From: Enterococcus faecalis_A
Lineage (GTDB): Bacteria > Bacillota > Bacilli > Lactobacillales > Enterococcaceae
Assembly: GCA_051295955.1 (NCBI GenBank)
Contig: JBPDWA010000007.1
Location: forward strand, 62,001-126,000
Direction: 5' to 3'
DNA length: 64,000 bases
Part shown: piece after piece, positions 1-8,215 of the stretch
Layout: every line of letters starts with the position of its first letter
Position numbering within the stretch: the stretch's first letter is position 1
Notes under the pieces: model-generated
Told to the model about the DNA's origin: nothing
The model's input: the letters and a program-made list of their open reading frames with translations, nothing else
The model's database searches: none
Made by a program: the position numbers and the translations under genes

Positions 1-1173
1 ATTGCCACGTTATTGGTGATTCCATTCATTTTAAATAAAATTAACGATGAGCAGGCGATTTTGAAAGAACAATTACAGGGCTTGGAACCGTGGCAGCAGT
101 TAGAAAGCTATCGAACCCTCACTGTTACTCTCCAGAGTAATGTACAAGTTAATAACGGGCAGATTGATGTCAGCGGTGAGTTGGAATTTGGAAAAACCTT
201 TATGTCCTATTTCTCTGAACATGATTATATTTTTGCACAAAAATCTGCAGCAATTCTTCCCCAGAATCTCCCGGAGGAGCAAAAAAAAGAAATACTCGCA
301 AATTATGCAAAAGACAATATCGATCCAAAAATTACAAAGCGAGTCATCTATATGAACGAGCAGGCTTACCAAATAAATGCTCAGCTGCAAAAGGAAAATA
401 TAAAGAAAAAAACGCTCCAAGCACCCGCAACTATTTATTTACCCGCAAAATACAAATTGGACAGCGACAGCGTTATCAATGCCACTTACATGGAATTCTT
501 TCAGGATTCTGAAATAAAGCGAACTGATTTTGAGGTGGTTGTTGTACCTAATGGCAGAAAAACCTTTCTATTCGATTACCACGGGGCAGAACTATACCAA
601 TATAACAACAGCAGAACACAATATGGACAGGATGAAATTGTGGTTATCCTAAATATGAACACCGCTTTAAGTACGCCTTCAGCGCTTACGATGTACGGGA
701 ATATTACTGACGGGTTATTCTCGGCTAAGGCCTTAGCTCGTTTGTCCTCAAATATAACTCTGACTAAAAATATCTCAGAGGTCATTAGTCCATACAAATC
801 AATCAAGCTTAAAATCAATCGGCTAAAGGATCGAATCAACAGTGCAAAACTAGCTGTAATTGTTTTAATTCTCGTACAATTCATCCTTGTACTCCAGTTT
901 TTCACAGGGCTGTTAAAGCAACATTTAAAAGAAATTAGTGTCAAGCGATTACTAGGGATTAATCTCAACAAAGTTTTGCTAAAGACCTTTAGCAATTACT
1001 TATTTTTCTTGCTGCTTACTTTCTTAATTGCTTTTATTATCACCAACGATGTCTCCATAAAATATCTGGTTTTTGTTGGCAGCAGCTTAGAAATAGGCGC
1101 CATCTTTTTCATACTAAAAAGAACTGTCGCTAAAAGAACGAGTGATTTTTTGAAAGGAGATATTGAAATTTGA
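1..1173 (+). CDS. Bacteriocin-associated integral membrane protein (DUF1430-like), 5' end outside window
   Basis: The frame is open to the first base, so the true start lies upstream and only the C-terminal ~390 residues are present. A long extracytoplasmic-looking region (first ~270 residues) is followed by three hydrophobic segments near the C terminus. This is the layout of the integral membrane partner found in lactococcin 972-type bacteriocin export and immunity loci, which have FtsX-like permease topology. The last codons overlap the ABC ATPase gene, so the two very probably form one transporter. No bacteriocin precursor lies in the visible part. The family call rests on layout and context. 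Confidence 0.7.
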   Translation: MATLLVIPFILNKINDEQAILKEQLQGLEPWQQLESYRTLTVTLQSNVQVNNGQIDVSGELEFGKTFMSYFSEHDYIFAQKSAAILPQNLPEEQKKEILANYAKDNIDPKITKRVIYMNEQAYQINAQLQKENIKKKTLQAPATIYLPAKYKLDSDSVINATYMEFFQDSEIKRTDFEVVVVPNGRKTFLFDYHGAELYQYNNSRTQYGQDEIVVILNMNTALSTPSALTMYGNITDGLFSAKALARLSSNITLTKNISEVISPYKSIKLKINRLKDRINSAKLAVIVLILVQFILVLQFFTGLLKQHLKEISVKRLLGINLNKVLLKTFSNYLFFLLLTFLIAFIITNDVSIKYLVFVGSSLEIGAIFFILKRTVAKRTSDFLKGDIEI

Positions 1174-1805
1174 CAATACAAGTAAAAGATTTAACGCAAA
1201 AGTATCGAGAAAGGGTCGTTTACGAAAATATCAATTTACTATTTCATCCTAATAAAACCTATGCTTTAATTGGTCCTTCCGGATCGGGGAAATCGACGAT
1301 TCTTAATTCCTTAGCAAGAATCATTCGACCGACTTGCGGCCAAATTTTTATAGATGATCAAAACCTTTGGAAAATTAAAGAGCAAAGGTTCTTTAAAAAT
1401 CACTTAGGCTATGTGTTTCAAAACTACGCCTTAATTGATGAAAAAACAGTTGCTTACAATTTATCTTTAGTGGACAAAAATATTGAACATCAGAAAAAGG
1501 CACTTTCGGATTACGGACTAGATCAAAAACTGTTGAAGTCTAAAATCTATGAACTATCCGGCGGACAAGCGCAGCGTGTGTCTATGGCTAGAATGGCGTT
1601 GAAACGTCCTAAGATTATCTTAGCAGATGAACCAACCGGCGCCTTAGATGAAAAGACCGGCGCTGACATAATCACTCGCCTTTTACATTTATCCACACCA
1701 GAAACATACGTCATCATAGCTACCCATGATCCTCACGTCTACGAACAAGTGGATGTTGTCATTAATTTAGAAGAACTATTAAGCGGAGGAGCTTCCCATG
1801 AATAA
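1170..1805 (+). CDS. ABC transporter ATP-binding protein, bacteriocin export/immunity type
   Basis: A complete 211-residue ABC ATPase. Walker A is GPSGSGKS near residue 36, the Q-loop is in YVFQNYAL, the signature is LSGGQAQRVSMARM, Walker B is IILADEPTGALD and the H-loop is ATHDP. It belongs to the LolD/MacB-like class that pairs with FtsX-like permeases. The start is TTG, overlapping the stop of the membrane protein, with an AAAGGAGA ribosome site upstream. The overlap shows translational coupling. Expected role: powering export of, or immunity to, a lactococcin 972-type bacteriocin. Confidence 0.85.
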   Translation: MTIQVKDLTQKYRERVVYENINLLFHPNKTYALIGPSGSGKSTILNSLARIIRPTCGQIFIDDQNLWKIKEQRFFKNHLGYVFQNYALIDEKTVAYNLSLVDKNIEHQKKALSDYGLDQKLLKSKIYELSGGQAQRVSMARMALKRPKIILADEPTGALDEKTGADIITRLLHLSTPETYVIIATHDPHVYEQVDVVINLEELLSGGASHE

Positions 1806-2436
1806 AGGAAAAAAACTACTATTTGGCCTGCTTTTTATAACGATCGTATCCGGCAGTCTCTACTATTTATACATGAAAAAAGCTGGCCGCTCTGAGTTAA
1901 CCATCTATAAAAGCAATCAAAATCCCGCTGAAGCACAAGTCCTTACAAATGATTCTTCAAAAAATAAAAAAATGTCTTTAAAGGCAACTGGTATTTATGA
2001 AGTCACAACAGTTGCCATGGCAGACACTGCGGTTGCTTCAACTGATTCTATAATCCCACCACAAGGCGTTGTGTTTTCCGGAATCTATATCAGTAAAGAC
2101 GAAACGGTGGAAATCCCTGCTAAATCAACGGTCCAGTTCACTCCCGTGAAGTTGGAATTACTAGGCAGCAAAAAAACATTTACTTTGTCTAAGCTGGGAA
2201 ATTATTATATTGGTAGCCAGATTGCACCGGGCAACTACCGTGTTTTCTATGTTGATGAATCTCAGAGCGAGCCAACACAAATACAACTCATTTTAAGTAG
2301 CAAAAAAGAGGAAGAACAAACGGTTGAATTAAACAAAAACTGCTCATCGGCAAACTTAAAGCTAAAGGAAGGAAGCTTGCTTTCGCTAAAGTCAGATTCA
2401 TTTGCTATTGAAGTAACCTTCGAAAGAAAAGACTAG
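1798..2436 (+). CDS. Membrane-anchored extracellular protein of unknown function
   Basis: 212 residues with an N-terminal hydrophobic segment (about residues 7-26) after a lysine-rich start, which gives a signal anchor. The remainder is soluble and predicted extracellular, rich in Ser, Thr and Lys. The start ATG overlaps the end of the ABC ATPase by 8 bases and is preceded by AGCGGAGGAG, so it is the third gene of the transporter operon. I recognise no domain. Its position suggests an accessory or immunity role for the bacteriocin-type transporter, which is inference only. Confidence 0.6.
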   Translation: MNKGKKLLFGLLFITIVSGSLYYLYMKKAGRSELTIYKSNQNPAEAQVLTNDSSKNKKMSLKATGIYEVTTVAMADTAVASTDSIIPPQGVVFSGIYISKDETVEIPAKSTVQFTPVKLELLGSKKTFTLSKLGNYYIGSQIAPGNYRVFYVDESQSEPTQIQLILSSKKEEEQTVELNKNCSSANLKLKEGSLLSLKSDSFAIEVTFERKD

Positions 2437-2555
2437 CTGTTGTTGTGGTAAAGATTCTTTCTCATTTCAAAAAACCGAACAGAGCTAAATGCAAAATTGT
2501 GCTCACTTTTTCGCGCCGCTTTTCAGCAACTTTCACGCTTTTTCACTATTTTCCA

Positions 2556-2585
2556 TTGGAAATCTGATTAAAAACGGTGTACAAT
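2556..2585 (+). promoter_or_regulatory. Probable sigma-A promoter of gpmA
   Basis: TTGGAA at 2556-2561 and TACAAT at 2580-2585 are separated by 18 bases and lie about 50 bases upstream of the gpmA start. Confidence 0.55.
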
Positions 2586-2635
2586 AACAAAGGAAATGTA
2601 ATTTTCAGAAACTAACACTCAAAGGAGAGCTACAC

Positions 2636-3322
2636 ATGCCAAAACTAGTTTTTTCTCGTCATGGACTTAGTGAATGGAATGCTTTGAATCAATTTACCGG
2701 CTGGGCTGACGTTGATTTAGCACCGCAAGGAATTGAAGAAGCAAAAGAAGGCGGCCGCAAAATCAAAGAAGCAGGAATCGAATTCGATGTTGCTTATACG
2801 TCTGTTTTAACTCGTGCCATCAAAACTTGTAATCTAATTTTAGAATACTCAGATCAACTATGGGTCCCTCAAATTAAATCTTGGCGCTTAAATGAACGTC
2901 ACTATGGAAAACTACAAGGATTGAACAAAAAAGAAACTGCTGAAAAATATGGGGATGAACAAGTTCACATTTGGCGTCGTTCTTATGATACTTTGCCTCC
3001 ATTAATGGATGTAACTGATGAAGGTTCAGCAGCGAACGATCGTCGTTACGCAATGTTAGATAAACGCGATGTACCAGGCGGCGAAAACTTAAAGGTTACC
3101 CTGGAACGTGCGTTACCATTCTGGCAAGATCACATCGCTCCAGCTTTGTTAGATAATAAAACTGTTTTAGTTGCTGCCCACGGTAACTCATTACGTGCTT
3201 TGGCAAAACACATCGAAGGTATTTCCGATGAAGACATCATGGACCTTGAAATTCCAACTGGTCAACCACTTGTTTATGAATTAAATGATGATTTAAGTGT
3301 CGCTAAAAAATACTATTTATAA
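2636..3322 (+). CDS. gpmA: 2,3-bisphosphoglycerate-dependent phosphoglycerate mutase
   Basis: Interconverts 3- and 2-phosphoglycerate in glycolysis in the cytoplasm. 228 residues, normal family length. The phosphohistidine motif is FSRHGLSEWN near residue 8, and the second catalytic histidine is in VAAHGNSLRAL. The family segments RRSYDTLPP and ERALPFW are present. The ATG follows an AAAGGAGA ribosome site. The gene is monocistronic, with its own promoter upstream and a strong terminator downstream. Confidence 0.96.
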   Translation: MPKLVFSRHGLSEWNALNQFTGWADVDLAPQGIEEAKEGGRKIKEAGIEFDVAYTSVLTRAIKTCNLILEYSDQLWVPQIKSWRLNERHYGKLQGLNKKETAEKYGDEQVHIWRRSYDTLPPLMDVTDEGSAANDRRYAMLDKRDVPGGENLKVTLERALPFWQDHIAPALLDNKTVLVAAHGNSLRALAKHIEGISDEDIMDLEIPTGQPLVYELNDDLSVAKKYYL

Positions 3323-3334
3323 AATAAAGCTTGC

Positions 3335-3372
3335 AAAAAACAGCGAATCTTTTTCCGGTTCGCTGTTTTTTT
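3335..3372 (+). terminator. Rho-independent terminator of gpmA
   Basis: The stem AACAGCGAA pairs with TTCGCTGTT across a T/C-rich loop and is followed by a run of T. The left arm has a run of A, so it could also work on the opposite strand. Confidence 0.85.
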
Positions 3373-3388
3373 ATGGTATATGTCCTTT

Positions 3389-3822
3389 TTATGCAAAAGA
3401 ACTTTCAGTTAAACACGCTTGATAAATGGCAGCCACATCTTCTACAGTCAACGGTACATAGGCATTTTCGGCAATCGTACTATGAGCAACCACTTGTTGT
3501 GCCATGATTTCATATTTTTCATTATCAATACCAACTGCCGTAAATGTCATAGGAATACCGCAAGCAACAAAATAATCGTACAGCGCTTAAATCCCTTGGT
3601 TGGCAGCAACGTATGGATCAGCAGCTTCTACATCCCAAGCATTTCTAGAAAATTGGGCAAACTTATCGACTGTTACATCGGATAGAATATACTTCATCCA
3701 ACGAGGTGTCAAGATAGCAAGGCCAACACCACGAGCAATAGCCTAAAAAGCACTTAATTCATGTGCTATTAATGAACGTTTTTGTTTATTATCTTCGACT
3801 GGAGAAAAACTCTGATATATCA
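3389..3822 (-). pseudogene. Decayed iron-containing alcohol dehydrogenase (C-terminal part)
   Basis: Read on the minus strand, this stretch encodes segments typical of the C-terminal half of BdhA/YqhD-like iron-dependent alcohol dehydrogenases. They include QSFSPVEDNKQ, SLIAHELSA, ARGVGLAILTPRWMKYIL and NAWDVEAADPYVAANQGI. The reading frame is kept but contains two stop codons, TAG after HELSAF and TAA after NQGI. The N-terminal half and any start are missing. It is therefore a remnant of a gene that once faced gpmA. The original substrate cannot be told. Confidence 0.85.
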
Positions 3823-4128
3823 ATCTTTATATCTAAAATTACAGAAGTAACTTTTTCTCAGTTTACCTAAATTTACATTTTTTGTGGCAAAATACATTAA
3901 CAACTCTTCCGCCTCTCACTACCAAAGCTCCTCTTTTTGGGAAGCTTTTTAATTTTTTTATATTTATAAACTAATCTTTCTGCTTTTCTATTGCTTTTTT
4001 AGTTGATTCGACATATACTTACCGCAGGAATGCGCTTCCATTGTATTAATACCGTTTCAAATAATTCTTATTCACTAATTAAGTCCCACCGTATTTAATT
4101 CTGAATAATTAAAACAGGAGGTACGTCT
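3823..4128. other. AT-rich intergenic region upstream of the Endo H-like gene
   Basis: No gene is visible. The stretch between the alcohol dehydrogenase remnant and the glycosidase gene is AT-rich and presumably holds the glycosidase promoter. I could not pick a convincing -35/-10 pair. Confidence 0.5.
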
Positions 4129-5070
4129 ATGAAACAGATTTTAAAAAGGAGCTTTATTATTTTAAAAATGCCAACGATTTTTACAATTTGTGCAATACTT
4201 TTTATTTCTCTATCTATAATTTATTTACCCTTACAAGTCACTTTTGCTGAAGAAGTTTCACCTAAAAGTGTTGTATATGTAGAAGTAAATAATGAAGAAT
4301 TCAAAAATGTTGCTAATTACACTTTAGAAGGGACTAATAAACCTGCTTTTGATATAGGCATTATATTCGCAGCAAATATTAACTATAATACAAAAGATAA
4401 AAAAGCTTATCTCTATTTGAATAAACAAGTTACTCAGACATTAGAAAATTCAAAAAGCCAAATCTTACCCGTTCAAGCTCGTGGAACAAAAGTGATGCTA
4501 TCCATTCTTGGAAATCATCAAGGGGCAGGTTTTGCTAACTTTACTAATTATGAACAAGCAGAGAATTTCGCAAAGGAAATTGAACAAGTAGTTACAAAAT
4601 ACCATCTAGATGGTGTTGATTTTGATGATGAGTATGCTGAATATGGTAAAAATAATACCCCACAACCAAATGCCTCTTCATTTATTTGGTTACTCGAAGC
4701 TTTACGTGCCCATTTAGGAAAAGATAAATTGATTACATTATATGATATTGGTCCTACTGCACGATTGTCTTCTTCAAATCCTAAGTTAAGTGAATTAATT
4801 GATTATGCTTGGAATCCATATTATGGTACTTGGTCTCCTCCTCAATTTTCAGGAATGGCACGTTCTCGTTTGGGTGCAGCTTCTGTGGAAATAGGGGTTA
4901 ATGAGTCTCAAGCAGTTCACTTGGCTAAACAGACAATTAGTGAAGGTTATGGAATTTATTTGATGTATAATCTTAAAAATGTTAACGAATCAAGCTATCT
5001 ATCTTCTATTACTAATCAACTTTATGGTCGGAAGACCATCTATAGTCCAATTGCTTCTGATCATCAGTGA
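4129..5070 (+). CDS. Secreted endo-beta-N-acetylglucosaminidase, Endo H-like (GH18)
   Basis: 313 residues: an N-terminal signal peptide (hydrophobic residues ~15-40, likely cut at TFA/EE) and then a single GH18 catalytic domain. The motif DGVDFDDEYAEYG near residue 161 is the Endo H-type active site, with the last Glu as proton donor. Downstream, YDIGPTA and DYAWNPYYGTW also match Endo H-type enzymes. Such enzymes cleave the chitobiose core of high-mannose or hybrid N-glycans. No cell-wall anchor or carbohydrate-binding module is present, so release to the medium is expected. The ATG follows AGGAGG. Probable use: harvesting sugars from host or food glycoproteins. Confidence 0.9.
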   Translation: MKQILKRSFIILKMPTIFTICAILFISLSIIYLPLQVTFAEEVSPKSVVYVEVNNEEFKNVANYTLEGTNKPAFDIGIIFAANINYNTKDKKAYLYLNKQVTQTLENSKSQILPVQARGTKVMLSILGNHQGAGFANFTNYEQAENFAKEIEQVVTKYHLDGVDFDDEYAEYGKNNTPQPNASSFIWLLEALRAHLGKDKLITLYDIGPTARLSSSNPKLSELIDYAWNPYYGTWSPPQFSGMARSRLGAASVEIGVNESQAVHLAKQTISEGYGIYLMYNLKNVNESSYLSSITNQLYGRKTIYSPIASDHQ

Positions 5071-5076
5071 TAGCAA

Positions 5077-5104
5077 TTCCCCCTCACGAGATGTGAGGGG
5101 GGGT
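5077..5104. repeat. GC-rich hairpin after the Endo H-like gene
   Basis: CCCCCTCAC pairs with GTGAGGGGG just after the stop codon. There is no T tract on the + side, so it may be a weak terminator or an mRNA-stabilising stem. Confidence 0.5.
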
Positions 5105-5245
5105 TGAGAGTAAATAGCTTATGTATATAAACATCAAATTTTCTTTCAGTTTTTTTGTTTTGAATAAAAGTTGTTAACAGCATTTATCACAATACTGTAA
5201 AATAAATTATACTTACATTTACAAATATGAAATTGTATTATGTAC

Positions 5246-5273
5246 AGCCCTAGAAAAATCTAGGGCTTTTGTT
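5246..5273 (+). terminator. Rho-independent terminator-like hairpin
   Basis: AGCCCTAGA pairs with TCTAGGGCT around a short A-rich loop, followed by TTTGTT. It lies about 175 bases after the glycosidase gene. Confidence 0.6.
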
Positions 5274-5569
5274 CTATCCTCTGGAGTATGTATAGGAGAA
5301 GCTTTGGCTTCAACTTGGGAAGATATAAACGGCGATATTTTAATCGTCAGCAAAAATCTTTCCCAAGATATAAATAATCACTCCATCATCGTAAGCCCTA
5401 AATCAAAGTTCTCTTTTTGTTTATAATTATCCCACAATGAATGGAGAACAATTCTCAATCACCGTCTTTTGATTATAAAAGACCCTCCTTTAAAAGCAAT
5501 GATTCCCAGAACTTTAGAAAATCAGCCTTCAAAAATGCTCCTTAACTGCTTAAAGGCGAAGAAATTGCG
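5274..5569. other. Gene-poor stretch with a short coding remnant
   Basis: No intact gene. On the + strand, 5286-5427 encodes an uninterrupted ~45-residue segment (GEALASTWEDINGD, then DILIVSKNLSQ) without a start or ribosome site. It looks like a decayed gene fragment that I do not recognise. Confidence 0.35.
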
Positions 5570-5598
5570 TTGACAAATAAGCACTTTTAACCGATAAT
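5570..5598 (+). promoter_or_regulatory. Promoter of the iron-siderophore lipoprotein gene
   Basis: TTGACA at 5570-5575 and GATAAT at 5593-5598 with a 17-base spacer give a near-consensus sigma-A promoter. Its -10 overlaps a Fur-like box. Confidence 0.75.
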
Positions 5599-5611
5599 GA
5601 GAATCTCTATC
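5593..5611 (+). promoter_or_regulatory. Fur box
   Basis: GATAATGAGAATCTCTATC is a 19-bp near-palindrome matching about 16 of 19 positions of the Gram-positive Fur consensus GATAATGATAATCATTATC. It covers the -10 element, so iron-loaded Fur should block transcription. Confidence 0.75.
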
Positions 5612-5635
5612 AATCGAATACAAAGGAGCTCGTCT

Positions 5636-6574
5636 ATGAACACAGTTAAAAAAGCTTTGCTATTGGGAACAACTATTATTATTGGTACTTTCTTTTTAGC
5701 AGCTTGTAGCAAAAATCATAGCGAAGAAATAAATAGCACAAAAAATCGTGAAGTAACAGATGCTTTAGGCAATAAAGTAACGATTCCTGACCAACCAAAA
5801 CGAATCATCGGCACTTATTTGGAAGATTATTTAATAGCATTAGGCGAAAAACCGGTTGCTCAATGGACTGTAGGTAATAATAATATACAAGATTATCTGA
5901 CCAAAGACTTAAAAGACATACCGACTATTTCTTATGATTTACCGTATGAAAAAGTTTTGAAATACAAACCGGACTTATTATTAATTAGTTCCTCCGCTTT
6001 AGTCGAAGGCGGCAAGTATCAAGAATATAGCAAAATTGCTCCGACGTATGTTGTAAAAAATGGTGAAAATGTTAACTGGCGTGACCAGTTGACAGATATC
6101 GCCTCTGTTTTAAATAAAAAAGAACAAGCAAAAAAAGTACTTGATAAATATAACACGCTGACTAAAAGCACCCAAGAAGAATTAGGCAGAAAAGCGGCTG
6201 GTAAATCAGCAGCTGTTTTATGGGTGACTAATAATCAAGTCTTTATGGTGAGCGACTCACGAGCCAGCGGAGTGGTACTTTACGAGGATCTAGGCATCAA
6301 AGTGCCCAGCCTTGTCAAAGAAATTTCAGAAAGCGCCACAGCCGACTGGAGTCCTGTTTCTTTAGAAAAATTGGCAAATTTGGACGCTGATCACATCTTT
6401 TTAATCAACAGTGACCCTTCAGCACCTCTTTTTCAGGAAAGCATTTGGAAAAACCTGCTGGCTGTCAAAAATAACCAGGTTCACACCTATGATAAAAAAG
6501 GCAGCTGGTTGTATAACGGTCCTATAGCCAATACGCAAATTGTTGCAGACGTGAAAAAAGCCATACTTGAGTAA
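5636..6574 (+). CDS. Iron-siderophore ABC transporter substrate-binding lipoprotein
   Basis: 312 residues. An N-terminal signal with lipobox FLAAC (Cys near residue 23) marks a lipoprotein anchored on the outer face of the membrane. The mature part has the periplasmic-binding fold of the FecB/FhuD class: VTDALGNKVTIPDQPKRII, then KYKPDLLLISS, DWSPVSLEKLANLDADHIFLI and a C-terminal helix. I chose the ATG at 5636 after AAAGGAGC, because an upstream ATG at 5597 lies inside the Fur box. No permease or ATPase gene is adjacent, so it must work with transporter parts encoded elsewhere. Confidence 0.88.
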   Translation: MNTVKKALLLGTTIIIGTFFLAACSKNHSEEINSTKNREVTDALGNKVTIPDQPKRIIGTYLEDYLIALGEKPVAQWTVGNNNIQDYLTKDLKDIPTISYDLPYEKVLKYKPDLLLISSSALVEGGKYQEYSKIAPTYVVKNGENVNWRDQLTDIASVLNKKEQAKKVLDKYNTLTKSTQEELGRKAAGKSAAVLWVTNNQVFMVSDSRASGVVLYEDLGIKVPSLVKEISESATADWSPVSLEKLANLDADHIFLINSDPSAPLFQESIWKNLLAVKNNQVHTYDKKGSWLYNGPIANTQIVADVKKAILE

Positions 6575-6610
6575 AACCATTATTTAGTCTTCATTTATTT
6601 TAATGTACAG

Positions 6611-6652
6611 CAAAAAAACTGCTTGGTGCTCTATGCACCATGCAGTTTTTAA
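6611..6652. terminator. Bidirectional terminator between the lipoprotein gene and deoD
   Basis: AAAAACTGCTTGGTGC pairs with GCACCATGCAGTTTTT around TCTAT. T runs on both strands serve the two convergent genes. Confidence 0.85.
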
Positions 6653-6653
6653 C

Positions 6654-7361
6654 TTAATCAGCAATTGCCGTTTCTAAGCCTACTTCAATCATATCGTTAA
6701 AAGTAGTTTGACGTTCTTCGGCGGTAGTTTCCTCACCTGTTACCAAGCTATCACTAACGGTCATAATCGCCAAAGCTGACACATCAAATTTTGCAGCCAG
6801 ATAATATAACATTGCAGCTTCCATTTCAATAGCCAACACGCCATGTTTTCCTAAACGAAAAACATCGTCTAAACTCTCTTTATAAAAAACGTCATCTGAC
6901 AAAACATTTCCCACATGGGTCGGAATCCCTTTTTCCGTAGCAATGGTATATGATTTTAACAACAAATCAAAAGAAGCAATTTGTGGGAAATCATACTTGG
7001 GAAAGTCATTGCGGATGACCGCAGAGGAAGTAGCGGCTCCTTGAGCAATAACCAAATCTCGGACACGAGCTTTTTGAGAAATTGAACCACATGTTCCTAC
7101 ACGAATCAATTTTTTTACGCCATAAGAGTTGATTAATTCATGGGCGTAAATGCCGGCAGATGGCATGCCCATCCCCGTGCCTTGAACAGATACCGACATG
7201 CCTTTGTAAGTACCTGTATAACCAAGCATTCCTCGTACTTGATTGTAACAGATCGGCCGCTCTAGAAAAGTCTCAGCAATATACTTTGCTCGCAGCGGAT
7301 CACCTGGCAGCAAAATTCTCTCAGCAATTGCTCCTGGTTTTGCTTCTATATGAACGCTCAT
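6654..7361 (-). CDS. deoD: Purine-nucleoside phosphorylase, DeoD type
   Basis: Phosphorolysis of (deoxy)adenosine, inosine and guanosine to base plus (deoxy)ribose-1-phosphate. 235 residues, the standard length of the hexameric class. Visible family segments: LLPGDPLRAKYIAE (phosphate site), GTGMGMPSAGIYAHEL, RVGTCGSI, VLAIEMEAAMLYYLA and TVSDSLVTGE with the catalytic Asp. It is the last gene of the deoB-punA-deoD cluster, 19 bases after punA. Confidence 0.96.
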   Translation of the reverse strand: MSVHIEAKPGAIAERILLPGDPLRAKYIAETFLERPICYNQVRGMLGYTGTYKGMSVSVQGTGMGMPSAGIYAHELINSYGVKKLIRVGTCGSISQKARVRDLVIAQGAATSSAVIRNDFPKYDFPQIASFDLLLKSYTIATEKGIPTHVGNVLSDDVFYKESLDDVFRLGKHGVLAIEMEAAMLYYLAAKFDVSALAIMTVSDSLVTGEETTAEERQTTFNDMIEVGLETAIAD

Positions 7362-7380
7362 CTCGTTACTCCTTTTCTTT

Positions 7381-8199
7381 TTAAAAAGCTGCTAACGTCG
7401 CTATAATTAATTCCTTAAACTGTTGCTTCACTCGTTGAGTCGTTTCTACGACTTCTTCATGGTTTAAGCTTGTTTGCATACCAGCAGCTAAATTGGTAAT
7501 ACAAGAAATTCCTAAAACTTTCAGGCCACTGTGCGCTGCTACGATGACTTCCGCTACCGTTGACATTCCTACCGCATCTGCCCCGATGGTTCGGGCAAAA
7601 CGAATTTCAGCTGGCGTTTCATAAGTTGGTCCAGAAAAGCCCATATAAACGCCTTCTTGCAATTGAATATGTTGTTTCTGAGCAACTTGTTTAGCAATTT
7701 CCCGGTAGCTTTGCGTATATGCACAACTCATATCAGGAAAACGCGGACCCATCTCTTCATCATTTGGCCCAATCAATGGATTGTCTCCAGTATAGTTAAT
7801 ATGATCGTTAATTAACATTAAATCGCCGGGGTGAAAGGCTTCGTTTACGCCGCCAGCGGCGTTGGTAACTACCATTGAGTGGACACCTAAGGCTGCCATC
7901 ACTCGAACCGGATAAGTAATGGTTTGCATAGAATAGCCTTCATAGTAGTGGAAACGGCCTTGCATAGCAATTACTTTTTTACCAGAAAGCGTACCAAAAA
8001 CTAATTTTCCGGCATGACCTACAACGGTTGATACAGGGAAATGAGGAACCTCCGAAAAGGGAATCGCAACAGCGTCTTCAATTTCATCAGCTAATTCTCC
8101 CAGTCCAGAGCCTAAAATTAAACCGAAATCCACTGATTGGACGCCTTGCTCTTTAAGAAAGGTCGTAGTGTCTTGTAATTTTTCCTTCAATTTTGACAT
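7381..8199 (-). CDS. punA: Purine-nucleoside phosphorylase, trimeric (PNP) type
   Basis: Cleaves inosine and guanosine. 272 residues. Typical segments are LGSGLGELADEI, FPVSTVVGHAGKLVFG, MQGRFHYYEGYSMQ, TNAAGGVNEAFHPGDLM, GPTYETPAEIRF and GMSTVAEVIVA. It lies 16 bases after deoB with a good ribosome site (AGGAGGAG). Having both punA and deoD widens the range of purine nucleosides fed to phosphopentomutase. Confidence 0.96.
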   Translation of the reverse strand: MSKLKEKLQDTTTFLKEQGVQSVDFGLILGSGLGELADEIEDAVAIPFSEVPHFPVSTVVGHAGKLVFGTLSGKKVIAMQGRFHYYEGYSMQTITYPVRVMAALGVHSMVVTNAAGGVNEAFHPGDLMLINDHINYTGDNPLIGPNDEEMGPRFPDMSCAYTQSYREIAKQVAQKQHIQLQEGVYMGFSGPTYETPAEIRFARTIGADAVGMSTVAEVIVAAHSGLKVLGISCITNLAAGMQTSLNHEEVVETTQRVKQQFKELIIATLAAF

Positions 8200-8215
8200 A
8201 TGTCTCCTCCTATTG

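Noticed and set aside
5597..5635. Upstream ATG for the iron-siderophore lipoprotein
   Set aside because: It lies inside the promoter and Fur box and would place extra residues before the signal peptide.
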